64,000 nt of DNA from Azospirillum oryzae (GCF_900177515.1 NZ_FXAK01000007.1:976501-1040500); one strand, 5' to 3'. Numbered from the stretch's first letter, positions 9,087 through 21,849 are shown. Numbers and translations are program-made. The notes: generated from the letters alone by a model not told the origin.

Positions 9087-10156
9087 GCGACCCCAATCAC
9101 GACCGTCTGGTCCAGCCGGGCCAGGGGCAGGGCGACTCATCCGAGTCGTCGATCCGTCCGCTGTCGCTCGCCGAGTTCATCGGCCAGCGGCAGGCGCGCG
9201 AGAACCTGTCGATCTTTATCCAGGCCGCCCGTTCCCGCAGCGAGGCGCTGGACCATGTGCTGCTGTTCGGGCCCCCCGGCCTCGGCAAGACCACGCTGGC
9301 GCAGATCGTGGCGCGCGAACTGGGGGTGGGGTTCCGCGCCACATCCGGGCCGGTCATCGCGCGGGCCGGGGATCTGGCGGCGCTGCTGACCAATCTGCAG
9401 CCGCACGACGTCCTCTTCATCGACGAGATTCATCGCCTTAATCCCGCCGTGGAAGAGGTGCTCTATCCCGCCATGGAGGATTTCCAGCTCGATCTCATCA
9501 TCGGCGAAGGCCCGTCGGCGCGGTCCATCCGGATCGACCTGCCGCCCTTCACCCTCGTCGGCGCCACGACGCGCAGCGGCCTGATCACGCGCCCGCTGCG
9601 GGAACGATTCGGCATTCCCGTGCGCCTGCAATTCTACGAGCCGGACGAGTTGGAGCTGATCGTGCGCCGCGCCGCCGGGGTGCTGGGCATGGGCATCACC
9701 CCGGAGGGCGCGCGCGAGATCGCCAACCGCTCGCGCGGGACGCCGCGCGTGTCGGGCCGGCTGCTGCGCCGGGTGCGCGATTTCGCCGCAGTGGCGGGCG
9801 TGGAGGAGGTCGACAAGCGCGTGGCCGATGCCGCCCTGACCCGGCTGGAGGTCGACCGGCTGGGGCTGGACAGCATGGACCGCCGCTATCTCGGGCTGGT
9901 CGCCAACAACTATGGCGGCGGGCCGGTGGGCGTCGAGACGCTGGGCGCGGCGCTGGGCGAACAGCGCGACGTGCTCGAGGAGGTGGTCGAACCCTACCTG
10001 ATCCAGCAGGGCTTCCTGCAGCGCACGCCGCGCGGGCGCATGCTGACCGACCAGGGCTTCCGCTATCTCGGCCTCAACCCGCCGAACGCGCCGCTCCGTC
10101 AGCTCGACCTGCTGGACCGGGTTCCCGACCCGACCGAAGGGGATGGCGATGAGTAA
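9083..10156 (+). CDS. ruvB: Holliday junction branch-migration ATPase RuvB
   Basis: AAA+ motor that drives branch migration with RuvA. The 357-aa protein has Walker [11 protein letters not shown] (near residues 62-71), Walker [10 protein letters not shown], sensor 1 GATTRSG, arginine-finger region RPLRERFG and a C-terminal winged helix ([21 protein letters not shown]). The stop TAA overlaps the ybgC start codon region (ATGAGTAA), so translation of the resolvasome continues into the tol-associated genes. Confidence 0.97.
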   Translation: MSDPNHDRLVQPGQGQGDSSESSIRPLSLAEFIGQRQARENLSIFIQAARSRSEALDHVLLFGPPGLGKTTLAQIVARELGVGFRATSGPVIARAGDLAALLTNLQPHDVLFIDEIHRLNPAVEEVLYPAMEDFQLDLIIGEGPSARSIRIDLPPFTLVGATTRSGLITRPLRERFGIPVRLQFYEPDELELIVRRAAGVLGMGITPEGAREIANRSRGTPRVSGRLLRRVRDFAAVAGVEEVDKRVADAALTRLEVDRLGLDSMDRRYLGLVANNYGGGPVGVETLGAALGEQRDVLEEVVEPYLIQQGFLQRTPRGRMLTDQGFRYLGLNPPNAPLRQLDLLDRVPDPTEGDGDE

Positions 10157-10637
10157 CGCCGCTCCGTCTCTCTCCGGCTGGTTCGCCGAGGACGGCACGC
10201 ACCGCTATCCGCTGCGGGTCTATTACGAAGACACCGACGCCGGCGGCATCGTTTATCACGCCAACTACCTCCGCTTTGCGGAGCGGGCGCGGACGGAGAT
10301 GCTGTACCTGATGGGCTTCCGTCAGAAGGAGATGGCGGAGGGTTCGGGCGATGTCACAGGTGTGTCATTTGCGGTACGGCGCCTGACCATTGATTTTGAC
10401 GCCCCTGCCAAGCTGGAGGACACGCTTGAAGTGGAAACCCGAATCGTCGATATCCGCGGTGCCTCCTTCGCAGTTGCACAAGTCATCCGTCGCGACGGTC
10501 GCGTGCTGGCGCGCGCCGACCTGCAGCTGGTGACGATCAACCGGGCCGGACGGGCCGTGCGCCTTCCCGAACCGGTGAAAGCGGCGATGGAGTCGCTGCA
10601 TGCAAAGCAAAGCTCATCCACGCCTGCCTACTCTTAA
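10149..10637 (+). CDS. ybgC: Tol-Pal-associated acyl-CoA thioesterase YbgC
   Basis: Hot-dog-fold thioesterase of the 4-hydroxybenzoyl-CoA thioesterase family, 162 aa. The active-site signature [25 protein letters not shown] is near residues 22-46. The ybgC gene stands in front of tolQ in most proteobacteria and the enzyme is thought to act near phospholipid synthesis at the membrane. ATG 10149 sits inside the end of ruvB (ATGAGTAA); an ATG six bases upstream is also in frame. Confidence 0.92.
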   Translation: MSNAAPSLSGWFAEDGTHRYPLRVYYEDTDAGGIVYHANYLRFAERARTEMLYLMGFRQKEMAEGSGDVTGVSFAVRRLTIDFDAPAKLEDTLEVETRIVDIRGASFAVAQVIRRDGRVLARADLQLVTINRAGRAVRLPEPVKAAMESLHAKQSSSTPAYS

Positions 10638-10694
10638 TCGACCCTTTCCCTTCCACATCCCCGTGCCAACAGCGCAACCGCGAGACTGACTGCG

Positions 10695-11426
<732 letters not shown>

Positions 11427-11429
11427 ACC

Positions 11430-11912
11430 ATGGCCGGACAACTCGCAGGCAAGTCCCACGGGCGCGGCAAGCGCCGGGGCTATCGCGCGATGGCCGAGAT
11501 CAACATGACGCCGTTCATCGACGTCATGCTGGTCCTGCTGATCGTCTTCATGGTCGCCGCCCCGATGCTGACCGTCGGCGTGCCGGTCGACCTGCCCAAG
11601 ACCAACGCCGCTCCGCTGGAGCAGCAGAAGGACCCGCTGTTCGTCACCGTGCAGACCGACGGCCGCGTCTTCGTCCAGGAGACGCCGGTCGAGCTGACCA
11701 ACATGGTGCCGCTGCTGATCGCGGTGACCAACAACAACCCGGAGGCCCGCATCCTGGTCCGCGGCGACGCCAAGATCGCCTACGGCAAGATGCTGGAGGT
11801 GATGGGCACCATGAGCGCCGCCGGCTTCAAGAAGGTCGGTCTGGTCGCCGAGATGCCGAACGGCCCGACCGCGTCCAGCGCGCGGGTCGGCGCTCCCAAA
11901 CCGGCGCGTTGA
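11430..11912 (+). CDS. tolR: Tol-Pal system protein TolR
   Basis: Partner of TolQ in the proton-driven motor (ExbD/TolR family), 160 aa. A single N-terminal membrane helix (INMTPFIDVMLVLLIVFMVA) carries the essential channel aspartate at residue 31. The periplasmic domain follows, with the family motif ARILVRGDAKIAYGKMLEVMG. The 3-bp spacing from tolQ and 16 bp to tolA indicate one operon. Confidence 0.95.
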   Translation: MAGQLAGKSHGRGKRRGYRAMAEINMTPFIDVMLVLLIVFMVAAPMLTVGVPVDLPKTNAAPLEQQKDPLFVTVQTDGRVFVQETPVELTNMVPLLIAVTNNNPEARILVRGDAKIAYGKMLEVMGTMSAAGFKKVGLVAEMPNGPTASSARVGAPKPAR

Positions 11913-11928
11913 GGCGGGCGGAACTCCC

Positions 11929-13137
11929 ATGCGCAAGCCACTGATCGCCTCGGCGGTGCTGCACGTCGCGCTGGTCGCGCTGTTCGTGCTCGGCCTGCCG
12001 CCCAGCGATCGCAAGCTCGAAATCGCCTCCTCGATCCCGATCGAGATCGTCGACATCGGCGAGGTCACCCAGGCCGCCCGGGTCGAGAAGGGCGAGCCCA
12101 AGCCGACCAACGCCGCGCGTCCGCCGATGCCGGAGGCCAAGCCGTCCCCGCCGGCGCCCGAACCGCCGGACGAGGAGGACGAACCGCCTCCGCCGCCCCC
12201 GCCGCCGGCCAAGACGCCGGAGCCGCCGAAGGTCGCCCAGGTGCCGCCGCCCCCGCGCGAGCCGACGCCGCCGCCCAAGCCGGCTCCGACGCCTCCCCCT
12301 CCGCCGCCGCCACCCCCGCCGCCTCCGCCCCCGGATCCGGCGCCGTCGCCGACTCCGAAACCGCCGGAGCCTCCCAAGCCCGAGCCGCCGAAGCCGGAAC
12401 CGCCCAAGCCGGAACCGCCGAAGCACGAGCCCAAGCCTGAGCCTCCGAAACCGGAGCCGCCCAAGCCTGAGCCCCCAAAGCCCGAGCCGAAGAAGCCCGA
12501 GCCTCCCAAGCAAGAGCCGAAGCCGGAACCGCCCAAGGCGGAGCCGAAGAAGCCGGAGCCGGCAAAGGAGGTCGCGAAGGCCGAGCCGAAGAAGGCGGAG
12601 ACGCCGGCCAAGCAGCCGGAGAAGCCGTCGGCCAAGACCGACCCGCTGTCCGACCTGCTGTCGAACGTCGGGAAGATCAAGCCGTCGGACAACCCGAAGG
12701 CGGACGGCAAGGCTTCGGCCAGCGCCAACGACGCCAAGCCCAGCCAGAAGACCGCCTCGGCGGCGCCGGCCGGGGCGGCGAAGGCAACCAACGGCCCCGA
12801 CAAGCCGTTCAAGCCGTCTGGCCGCGCGCTGGACGCCATCCGCGGCCAGTTGAGCAAGAACTGGAACTTCGACAGCGGCCGCAAGGACGCTTCGTCGATG
12901 CAGATCGAGATCCACGTCGAGGTCGGTCGCGACCACAGCGTGATCCGTGCCTGGATCGACGAGAAGTACAAGTCGCGCTACATGTCGGACGCCGCCTTCC
13001 GGGCGTCGGCCGACGCGGCGGTGCGCGCGGTCAAACGGTCCAGTCCGCTGGACCTGCTGCCCAGCGAGTTCACGTCGCAGACTTATGAAGACTGGCGCTT
13101 CATCGTGTTCAATTTCGACCCGAGGGACATGTTCTGA
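11929..13137 (+). CDS. tolA: Tol-Pal system protein TolA
   Basis: Links the TolQR motor to Pal and TolB across the periplasm. The 402-aa protein has an N-terminal membrane anchor ([18 protein letters not shown], about residues 8-25). Residues ~60-240 are a very proline-rich linker dominated by PPP runs and [11 protein letters not shown] repeats, in place of the Ala/Lys helix of E. coli TolA; polyproline may make this domain a rigid rod. The C-terminal ~115 residues resemble the TonB/TolA C-terminal fold ([19 protein letters not shown]). Repeat DNA could vary in copy number between strains. Confidence 0.9.
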   Translation: MRKPLIASAVLHVALVALFVLGLPPSDRKLEIASSIPIEIVDIGEVTQAARVEKGEPKPTNAARPPMPEAKPSPPAPEPPDEEDEPPPPPPPPAKTPEPPKVAQVPPPPREPTPPPKPAPTPPPPPPPPPPPPPPDPAPSPTPKPPEPPKPEPPKPEPPKPEPPKHEPKPEPPKPEPPKPEPPKPEPKKPEPPKQEPKPEPPKAEPKKPEPAKEVAKAEPKKAETPAKQPEKPSAKTDPLSDLLSNVGKIKPSDNPKADGKASASANDAKPSQKTASAAPAGAAKATNGPDKPFKPSGRALDAIRGQLSKNWNFDSGRKDASSMQIEIHVEVGRDHSVIRAWIDEKYKSRYMSDAAFRASADAAVRAVKRSSPLDLLPSEFTSQTYEDWRFIVFNFDPRDMF

Positions 13138-13139
13138 CC

Positions 13140-14492
13140 ATGACGACGAAGACGAGGCTTCTGTTGAAGCTGGCCGGGGCCACCGGCGCGCTTCTCCTCT
13201 CCCTCGGCGTTGCCGCTCCGCAGGAGGCGCGCGCCGAGTTGCGCATCGACATCACGCGGGGCGTGTCCGAGCCGCTGCCCATTGCGATCACCAGCTTCGC
13301 CGGTGCGGGCGGGCGCGATGCCCAACTGGGCGCCGACATCTCCAAGGTGATCTCCGCCGACCTGGAGCGTTCCGGCCTGTTCAAGCCGCTGGACCCGCGC
13401 GGCTTCCTGCAGACGCCGGAGCAGCTGCGCAGCGGTGAGCCGCGTTACCAGGACTGGAAGGCGCTGGGCGCCCAGGCTCTGGTCGCCGGCAACACCACGA
13501 CGGGCGGCGACGGCCGCATGAAGGTGGATTTCCGCCTGTGGGACGTCGCGGCCGGGCAGTACATGCAGGGGCTGAGCTACAGCGCCTCGCCGCAGGAATG
13601 GCGCCGCATCGCCCACATCGTGGCCGACGCCATCTATAAGCGCCTGACCGGCGAGGACGGCTATTTCGACACGCGCATCGTCTATGTCGCCGAATCCGGC
13701 CCGGCAAACGCGCGCAAGAAGCAGCTGGCCATCATGGACCAGGACAGCGCCAACCATCAGTTCCTGACCGACGGCCAGACCCTGGTCCTGACGCCGCGCT
13801 TCTCGCCGACGTCCCAGGAAATCACGTACATGTCGTACTTCAACAAGAAGCCGCGCGTGTACCTGTTCAACATCGACACCGGCCGCCAGGAAGTCCTGGG
13901 CGACTTCCCCGGCATGACCTTCGCCCCGCGCTTCTCGCCGGACGGCAACAAGGTCATCATGTCGATGGCCCAGAACGGCAACACCGACATCTACACGCTG
14001 GACCTGCGCACCCGCCGCCAGACCCAGCTGACCGACGCGCCGGGCATCGACACCGGTCCCAGCTATTCCCCGGACGGCCAGAAGATCGTCTTCGAGTCGG
14101 ACCGCGGCGGCACGCAGCAGCTCTATGTCATGGGTGCCGACGGGTCGGGCGTGAAGCGGCTGACCTTCGGCGAGGGCCGGTACGGCACGCCGGTGTGGTC
14201 GCCGCGCGGCGATCTGATCGCCTTCACGCGCCAGCGTGGTAGCAGCTTTGCAATCGGCGTAATCCGTCCGGATGGAACCGGGGAACGGATCCTGACCGAA
14301 GCCTTCCACGTCGAAGGGCCGACCTGGGCGCCGAATGGCCGTGTTCTCATGTTCTTCAAGGACTTGCCGACGGGTGACGGCCGTGGCCGCAATGCGAACC
14401 TGTACAGCATCGACATCACCGGCGCGAACGAGCGTCGCGTGAGCACCCCGGTCGGTGCGTCGGACCCTGCGTGGTCGCCCTTGATTCCCTAG
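13140..14492 (+). CDS. tolB: Tol-Pal system beta-propeller protein TolB
   Basis: Periplasmic protein that binds Pal and is displaced by TolA. The 450-aa length is normal. A signal peptide ([20 protein letters not shown], cleaved near AEA-R/ARA-E) is followed by the N-terminal domain binding TolA ([17 protein letters not shown]) and a six-bladed propeller shown by repeats such as [14 protein letters not shown] and [17 protein letters not shown]. Starts 2 bp after tolA. Confidence 0.96.
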   Translation: MTTKTRLLLKLAGATGALLLSLGVAAPQEARAELRIDITRGVSEPLPIAITSFAGAGGRDAQLGADISKVISADLERSGLFKPLDPRGFLQTPEQLRSGEPRYQDWKALGAQALVAGNTTTGGDGRMKVDFRLWDVAAGQYMQGLSYSASPQEWRRIAHIVADAIYKRLTGEDGYFDTRIVYVAESGPANARKKQLAIMDQDSANHQFLTDGQTLVLTPRFSPTSQEITYMSYFNKKPRVYLFNIDTGRQEVLGDFPGMTFAPRFSPDGNKVIMSMAQNGNTDIYTLDLRTRRQTQLTDAPGIDTGPSYSPDGQKIVFESDRGGTQQLYVMGADGSGVKRLTFGEGRYGTPVWSPRGDLIAFTRQRGSSFAIGVIRPDGTGERILTEAFHVEGPTWAPNGRVLMFFKDLPTGDGRGRNANLYSIDITGANERRVSTPVGASDPAWSPLIP

Positions 14493-14640
14493 TGGAGTAG
14501 CCCTATTTTGCGGCGGCGCGGGAGCAATGCTCAAGACAAAGGTCGGACGTCGTCTTTTCGTCGGGGATTGGCGAAAAGAAGCGGCTCTCGTGCTGACTAG
14601 TCCGGCCAATCAACAATTGTCGTTCAAGGGGTCCCTGAAC

Positions 14641-15111
14641 ATGCGTATGAAGTTCCTCGCCCTCGCCGCGGTTGCCCTGCTCGCCGCTTGCGAATCCACG
14701 CCGAACGACGCCGCCAACGGCGCCAACACCGGTGCCCAGCAGACCTCGGTCCGTCCGGGCTCGGCGGAAGATTTCGTCGTCAACGTCGGCGACCGCGTCT
14801 TCTTCGGCCTCGACCGCTTCGACCTGTCGCCGGAGGCTCGCGCCACCCTCGACCGTCAGGCCAAGTGGCTGCAGACCTACGGTTCGGTCACCGTCACCGT
14901 CGAGGGCCATGCCGACGAGCGCGGCACCCGCGAGTACAACCTGGCCCTGGGTGAGCGTCGCGCCAACTCGGTGAAGAACTACCTGGCCGCCAAGGGCATC
15001 CCGGCTGCCCGCGTCAACGTCGTGTCCTACGGCAAGGAGCGTCCGGCCGTGGTTGGCTCGAACGAGGCCGCCTGGTCGCAGAACCGCCGCGCCGTGACCG
15101 TCGTCAACTGA
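14641..15111 (+). CDS. pal: Peptidoglycan-associated lipoprotein Pal
   Basis: Outer-membrane lipoprotein whose OmpA-like domain binds meso-diaminopimelate of peptidoglycan. The 156-aa precursor has a lipobox LLAAC with acylated Cys17. The OmpA-like core contains TVEGHADERGTREYNLALGERRANSVKNYL, the peptidoglycan-binding signature. ATG 14641 is chosen because it gives a standard lipoprotein signal; the frame extends 38 codons upstream without one. A strong terminator follows the gene, ending the tol operon. Confidence 0.96.
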   Translation: MRMKFLALAAVALLAACESTPNDAANGANTGAQQTSVRPGSAEDFVVNVGDRVFFGLDRFDLSPEARATLDRQAKWLQTYGSVTVTVEGHADERGTREYNLALGERRANSVKNYLAAKGIPAARVNVVSYGKERPAVVGSNEAAWSQNRRAVTVVN

Positions 15112-15142
15112 TGACGCCGGTCCCCGGCTGACGGGGATTTGG

Positions 15143-15185
15143 AAAAAGGCGCCGCCGCCGGGCAACCGGGGCGGCGCCTTTTTCT
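15143..15185 (+). terminator. Rho-independent terminator after pal
   Basis: AAAAAGGCGCCGCC pairs with GGCGGCGCCTTTTT around a short GC-rich loop, and a T-run follows. It closes the ybgC-tolQRAB-pal transcription unit. Confidence 0.9.
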
Positions 15186-15334
15186 TTCCGGCAGGTGGCA
15201 ACTGCAGACGAGGCGGGTTCTTTGCGCCGGTGCGCAAGTTCTGCTAAACAGCGGCCATCGCGTCGCCTTTTTCGTTCGCCATGGTCGCCGTGGGTGTTCC
15301 CCCCGGCATCAGATCTCCTCAGGATCCCACGCGC

Positions 15335-16198
15335 ATGACCAACATCCGTCCCGTCGCCGCCCTGCTGCTGGGTGGCATGCTCGCGGCAAGCCCCGCCCTG
15401 GCCCAGTCGAAGGGGCAGATTGAGCGGCTGCAATCGCTGGAAACCCAGGTTGCGGCGCTGGGCGGTCCGGTGGAGGTGGCGCAGCTGTCGCCCTCCGTCG
15501 CCGCCGACTTCGAGATCCGGCTGCAGAACCTGGAACGCGCCATCCAGGAGCTGACCGGCAAGTACGAGGAATCGACCTATCAGGTCACCCAGCTGCGCGA
15601 GCGCCTGGAGAAGGTGAACGCCGACGTCGATTTCCGCCTGAAGGAGCTGGAGAAGGGCGGCGGGGCCACTGGAGGCGCCATGGGCGGCGCTATGGGCGGT
15701 GCCATGGCAGACGCCGCGCCGTCCAAGCCGTCGAAGGCTGCCGACGACAAGAAGCCCGCCGACAAGCCGGCACAGACCGCCGCGGCCAATCCGCCCTCGA
15801 CCGCCGGCCTGTCGCCGGAGAAGCAGTATGAGCAGGCCTTCGAACTGCTGCGCAACTCCGACTATGATCGGGCGGAGAAGGCGCTGCAGGAGTTCATCGC
15901 CAAGAACAAGTCCCATGCCTATGCCGGCAACGCGCAATATTGGCTGGGCGAGAGCTATTACGTCCGCAACCGCTACCCGGAGGCGGCCCAGGCCTTCGCC
16001 GAGGTGCTGTCCAAGTACCGCACCAACCCGAAGGCGGCGGACAGCCTGCTGAAGCTGGGCATGACCCTGCAGCAGATGAACAAGAAGTCGGATGCCTGCA
16101 CCGCCTTCAACCAGCTGCTGACCAAGTTTCCCGAAGCCTCGGCCAGCGTGAAGCGCCGCGCCGACACGGAGCGCAAGCGCATCAATTGCCCGGCCTGA
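15335..16198 (+). CDS. cpoB: Tol-Pal coordinator CpoB (YbgF)
   Basis: Periplasmic protein that couples Tol-Pal activity with peptidoglycan synthesis at division. The 287-aa precursor begins with a signal peptide ending in ASPALAQS (cleavage near residue 24). A coiled-coil trimerisation region follows (LQNLERAIQELTGKYEES), then an Ala/Lys/Pro linker and C-terminal TPRs (YEQAFELLRNSDYDRAEKALQEF, AQYWLGESYYVRNRYPEAAQAFAEVL). The gene follows the pal terminator by 150 bp, so it probably has its own promoter; its stop overlaps tilS (TGATG). Confidence 0.93.
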   Translation: MTNIRPVAALLLGGMLAASPALAQSKGQIERLQSLETQVAALGGPVEVAQLSPSVAADFEIRLQNLERAIQELTGKYEESTYQVTQLRERLEKVNADVDFRLKELEKGGGATGGAMGGAMGGAMADAAPSKPSKAADDKKPADKPAQTAAANPPSTAGLSPEKQYEQAFELLRNSDYDRAEKALQEFIAKNKSHAYAGNAQYWLGESYYVRNRYPEAAQAFAEVLSKYRTNPKAADSLLKLGMTLQQMNKKSDACTAFNQLLTKFPEASASVKRRADTERKRINCPA

Positions 16199-17544
16199 TG
16201 GCCGGCGACTCCGATCCGGTATCGCGGGAGGAGTTCGCCCGTACGATGGCGGCGCTGGGCGGGTTCGAACCGGCGCCGGCCGTCGCCGTCGGGCTTTCCG
16301 GCGGCGGCGACAGCATGGCGCTGGTTCTGCTGCTGCGGCATTGGGTCGCAGAGCGGAACGGAAGCCTGCTGGCGCTGATCGTCGACCATGGCTTGCGGCC
16401 CGAATCGACCGGCGAGGCGGCGGCGGTGGCGCAGGCGATGGCCCGGCACGGCATTCCTCACCGCATCCTGCGCTGGGACGGGGAGAAGCCCAAGACAGGG
16501 CTGCAGGCGGCGGCGCGCGCGGCGCGGCACCGGCTGCTGGCGGAGGCTTGCGGCGAGGCCGGCATCCTGCATCTGGCGCTCGCCCACCATCGCGACGATC
16601 AGGCGGAGACGGTGCTGCTGCGGTTGGCCCGCGGCTCCGGCATCGACGGGCTGGCCGGGATGGCCGCAGTGCGCGCCGATGGGGCGGTGCGGGTGATCCG
16701 GCCGCTGCTGGGCTTTTCCCATGACCGGCTGCTGGCGACCTGCCGCGCCGAGGCTGTCGACTGGATCGAGGACCCGTCCAACCGCAATCCACGCTTCGCC
16801 CGTGCCCGGCTGCGCGCCGCCGTCGATCTGCTGGGCGGGGAGGGGCTGGACGCCACCCGGTTGGGCGAGGTCGCCCGCCGTGCCGGGCGAGCGCGCGCCG
16901 CCCTGGAACAGGCGACTGCCGGCCTGCTGGCCGAGGCGGCGACCATCCATCCGGAAGGCTGGATCGCGCTGGCACCCGCGCCCCTGCTGGCCGCGCCGGC
17001 GGAGATTGCGCTGCGGGCGCTGGCCCAGGCGCTGAGCGCGGTCGGCGGGCCGGCCCATCCCGTGCGCGACGAAGCGCTGGAGCGGCTGCTCGGCGCATTG
17101 GCGGACGGGCAGGGCACGACTCTGGGCGGCTGCGTGGTGCGGCTGCGGCGGGGCGCCGTCATGGTGGCGCGCGAGCCGGTCGCGGCAACGGAGCGGCTGA
17201 ACGTGCCGCCGGGCGGGCGGGTACTGTGGGACGGCCGCTTCGACCTGCGGCTGTCGCCGAGTCATGGCGAGCCTGTCACGGTCGCGGCGCTGGGGGCGGC
17301 GGGCTGGCGCGAATGGGTGGCGCGGACGGCGCCGGCGAGGGTGCCGGACCTGCCGGTTCCGGTACGGGAGACGCTGCCAAGCCTTTGGTCGGGAACGGAT
17401 TTGCTTGGCGTACCGATGATCGGTGGGCGATACTGGTGCGACGCAGATGGACAGGTCCCGATGGACCGCGCGATCTTCCGTCCACTTTCGCCGTTGGGAA
17501 GACCAGCTTTTACGGTTGTTTCGGACCGGCGCGGCATTATTTAA
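16198..17544 (+). CDS. tilS: tRNA(Ile)-lysidine synthetase TilS
   Basis: Modifies C34 of the CAU-anticodon tRNA(Ile) to lysidine, switching it from methionine to isoleucine decoding; essential. The 448-aa product has the PP-loop ATP motif SGGGDS at residues 34-39, then VDHGLRPEST and HHRDDQAETVLLRLARGSG of the N-type ATP pyrophosphatase domain, with the EDPSNRNPRFARARLR substrate segment. ATG 16198 overlaps the cpoB stop. Adjacency to ftsH is a common bacterial pairing. Confidence 0.95.
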   Translation: MAGDSDPVSREEFARTMAALGGFEPAPAVAVGLSGGGDSMALVLLLRHWVAERNGSLLALIVDHGLRPESTGEAAAVAQAMARHGIPHRILRWDGEKPKTGLQAAARAARHRLLAEACGEAGILHLALAHHRDDQAETVLLRLARGSGIDGLAGMAAVRADGAVRVIRPLLGFSHDRLLATCRAEAVDWIEDPSNRNPRFARARLRAAVDLLGGEGLDATRLGEVARRAGRARAALEQATAGLLAEAATIHPEGWIALAPAPLLAAPAEIALRALAQALSAVGGPAHPVRDEALERLLGALADGQGTTLGGCVVRLRRGAVMVAREPVAATERLNVPPGGRVLWDGRFDLRLSPSHGEPVTVAALGAAGWREWVARTAPARVPDLPVPVRETLPSLWSGTDLLGVPMIGGRYWCDADGQVPMDRAIFRPLSPLGRPAFTVVSDRRGII

Positions 17545-17626
17545 TCAGGGAACGTGCCCGTAGGAGTCCGGGGTGCGGCCTTGTCGGCGCACCGCATGGC
17601 GATGGGTTCGCAGAAAGGCGTGTGAC

Positions 17627-19564
<1,938 letters not shown>

Positions 19565-19584
19565 GTTCTCAGGGGTCCGACATG

Positions 19585-19618
19585 AAGAAGGCGGCGCTGC
19601 GAGGCGCCGCCTTTTTTG
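19585..19618 (+). terminator. Rho-independent terminator after ftsH
   Basis: GGCGGCGC/GCGCCGCC stem with a TGCGAG loop region, A-rich before and six T after. The next gene converges from the other side. Confidence 0.9.
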
Positions 19619-19642
19619 TTGGGTGTTCCTGGAGTGCTCAGT

Positions 19643-19687
19643 GCTCTGCCCCCTCCCTAACCCTCCCCCGCTGCGCGGGAGAGGGGA
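19643..19687. repeat. Intergenic CCCTCCC/GGGAGAGGG repeat element
   Basis: A short GC-rich inverted element (CCCTCCCTAACCCTCCCCCG ... CGCGGGAGAGGGGA) lies between ftsH and the convergent hypothetical gene. Its sequence style matches the elements at 7918 and 23328. Confidence 0.55.
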
Positions 19688-19701
19688 CTGCCGCTGATGC
19701 C

Positions 19702-20865
19702 TCAGAGCGCCCCCTTCTGTTCGCGGCGACGGTCCAGCGCGACGTCGAACTGGCGCAGCAGCTTCTGCATGCCTTCGAAGTACAGCTTGCGCGAGGGCGT
19801 GTTCTTCATGCAGCGGGCGTCGAGATGGGCGACGCTGGTCAGCGCCGACACGCAGTAGCCGAGCAGCCAGTAGCGCGAGCGGATGCTGCGCAGATAGTCG
19901 CGGAAGGGCTCCGGCTGGCCGTTCATGAAGCTGCTGAAGGAGGTCTCGTAGTCCGACAGGATGGTGCGGATGTCGAGCAGCGTGGTTTCCAGCAGCTTGC
20001 CCACCCGCTCGATGTGCATCAGCAGCTGGGTCTCGTAGGGCTTGTGCATGCGGATGTCGACCGGGATGCAGTCCCGCGAGTTCAGCCAGGTCAGGATGGT
20101 GCGGGCGCGCGGGGCGATGCGGCGCAGCTGGTATTCGTAGAAGGTCGTGCCCTTCCACGCGCTGAAGATGGTGTCGGCTTCCGACCGTTCGATGCCGAAG
20201 GCGGAGACGAACAGGCCGGCCTCTTCCAGATTCGGGTTCCAGATCGCTTCCAGGAAACGCTCGATGCTTTGGGCATTGCCGTTGCCGCCGGACAGCGCCT
20301 TGCGGACGATCGGCTCGATGCGGGCACGGATCAGACGGCGGAGCTGGTGATCCTCCTCGTTGGAGATCAGCCAGTGTCGCGGATCGACGCCGACCTTTTC
20401 CGCCTCGAAGCAGGTCTTCAGCAGGAAGGCGTCGAGCGACGGCACGTCGTCGATCATCTGCAGCATCTTCATGTCGCCGATGATGCCGTTCTCCTGCGGC
20501 CCATGCTTCAGGCCGAACTGCTCCTCCAGAAGCGTTTCGGCGTTGCGGCCGCGCAGATAGATGGCGATGCCGCCGGCCTCCGGCGCGCGGGCGTTGTGCG
20601 GCACATAGATGCCGGTCTCCACCGGGCGCTCGCCGCCTTCCAACTCCTCGTCCTCGGCGATCGGATCGCCGCCGTCGTCTTCGCGGTCGTCGAAGTTCGG
20701 GTATTTGAACAGGATGCAATTGTTCAGGCCCTGGGCCTTGAACATGCGCTGCTCTTCCGGAATCTCGCGCGTGATGGCGATGAGATTCATCGACACGCTG
20801 GAGCCGCCATAGAGGATCTGCTCAAGGATCGGAGAAACCGAGTCCATTTTCTTGCGAGCGCGCAT
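19702..20865 (-). CDS. Conserved-looking protein of unknown function (387 aa)
   Basis: I do not recognise this protein. It is a soluble, mixed-composition 387-aa chain without signal peptide or membrane helix. Notable parts: an acidic stretch near residues 60-80 (DDREDDGGDPIAEDEELEG), a helical C-terminal half with several aromatic/charged segments (IFSAWKGTTFYEYQLRRIAPR, YETQLLMHIERVGKLLETTLLDIRTILSDYETSF), and a basic end. Codon use fits neighbouring core genes, so it is likely vertically inherited. It is flanked by ftsH (convergent) and fabI (same strand, upstream). Confidence 0.8.
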   Translation of the reverse strand: MRARKKMDSVSPILEQILYGGSSVSMNLIAITREIPEEQRMFKAQGLNNCILFKYPNFDDREDDGGDPIAEDEELEGGERPVETGIYVPHNARAPEAGGIAIYLRGRNAETLLEEQFGLKHGPQENGIIGDMKMLQMIDDVPSLDAFLLKTCFEAEKVGVDPRHWLISNEEDHQLRRLIRARIEPIVRKALSGGNGNAQSIERFLEAIWNPNLEEAGLFVSAFGIERSEADTIFSAWKGTTFYEYQLRRIAPRARTILTWLNSRDCIPVDIRMHKPYETQLLMHIERVGKLLETTLLDIRTILSDYETSFSSFMNGQPEPFRDYLRSIRSRYWLLGYCVSALTSVAHLDARCMKNTPSRKLYFEGMQKLLRQFDVALDRRREQKGAL

Positions 20866-20925
20866 GAATATTACCCAAATCCGCGAATATTGCGCAAATC
20901 ATAAACGCCGTTTTTGCAAACGCAA

Positions 20926-20951
20926 AGAGGGATCGGCGGACCGATCCCTCT
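20926..20951 (-). terminator. Hairpin downstream of fabI
   Basis: An 11-bp perfect stem (AGAGGGATCGG / CCGATCCCTCT) with a 4-nt loop. Read leftward it is followed by a broken T-rich stretch, so it may terminate fabI transcription before the next leftward gene. Confidence 0.6.
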
Positions 20952-21000
20952 CTTCATCATGCGATTGCGGGCGCCGTTCTCCGGCTCAACCGACCGGATT

Positions 21001-21849
21001 TCAGCCGGCCTTCGGCGTGCCGCCCAGCGAGCCCAGCAGGCTGGCGACCTCGGCCGCCTCGTCCACCGCGACCATGCCGACGGTGTGATAGCCGCTGTCG
21101 ACATGCATCACCTCGCCGGTGACGCCGCTGCCCAGATCCGACATCAGGAACAGGCCGGCGCCGCCGACCTCCTGGATGGTGACGTTGCGCTTCAGCGGGG
21201 CGTTCAGTTCGTTCCACTTCAGGATATAGCGGAAGTCGCCGATGCCGCTGGCGGCCAGAGTCTTGATCGGACCGGCGGAGATGGCGTTGACACGGATGTT
21301 GCGGCCACCCAGATCGACGGCCAGGTAACGCACGCTGGCCTCCAGCGCCGCCTTGGCGACACCCATCACGTTGTAATGGGGCATGACGCGCTCGGCGCCA
21401 TAATAGGATAGAGTGAGCAGGCTGCCGCCGTCCTTCATCAGCGGCACGGCGCGCTGCGCCACCGCGGTGAAGGAGTAGCAGGAGATGTCCATGGTGCGCA
21501 GGAAGTTGGCCCGCGTCGTGTCCAGGTACAGCCCGTCCAGTTCGTTCTTGTCGGAAAAGGCGATGGCATGAACCACGAAGTCCAGCCCGCCCCATTCCTT
21601 CTCGATGGCGGCGAAGGTCGCATCGATGCTGCCCTCGTCCGTCACGTCGCAGGGCAGGACGAGCTTGGCGCCGACCTGCTCGGCCAGCGGCTTCACCCGC
21701 TTCAGCAGCGCATCGCCCTGATAGGTGAAGGCAAGCTCCGCCCCGTGCTGGGCCAGGGTGGAGGCGATCCCCCAGGCGATCGAACGATCGTTGGCCACGC
21801 CCATGATCAGGCCACGCTTGCCGGCCATGAGCGGCATCGGATTGGACAT
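21001..21849 (-). CDS. fabI: Enoyl-ACP reductase (NADH), FabI type
   Basis: Last reductive step of fatty-acid elongation and target of triclosan-type inhibitors. The 282-aa short-chain dehydrogenase shows the FabI nucleotide motif GVANDRSIAWGIA (residues 17-29) and the catalytic Y149...Y159-x6-K166 arrangement in SYYGAERVMPHYNVMGVAKAALE. ATG 21849 is preceded by GAGG at 6 bp; the frame extends 40 codons upstream without conservation. Divergent from the YihY gene. Confidence 0.95.
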   Translation of the reverse strand: MSNPMPLMAGKRGLIMGVANDRSIAWGIASTLAQHGAELAFTYQGDALLKRVKPLAEQVGAKLVLPCDVTDEGSIDATFAAIEKEWGGLDFVVHAIAFSDKNELDGLYLDTTRANFLRTMDISCYSFTAVAQRAVPLMKDGGSLLTLSYYGAERVMPHYNVMGVAKAALEASVRYLAVDLGGRNIRVNAISAGPIKTLAASGIGDFRYILKWNELNAPLKRNVTIQEVGGAGLFLMSDLGSGVTGEVMHVDSGYHTVGMVAVDEAAEVASLLGSLGGTPKAG

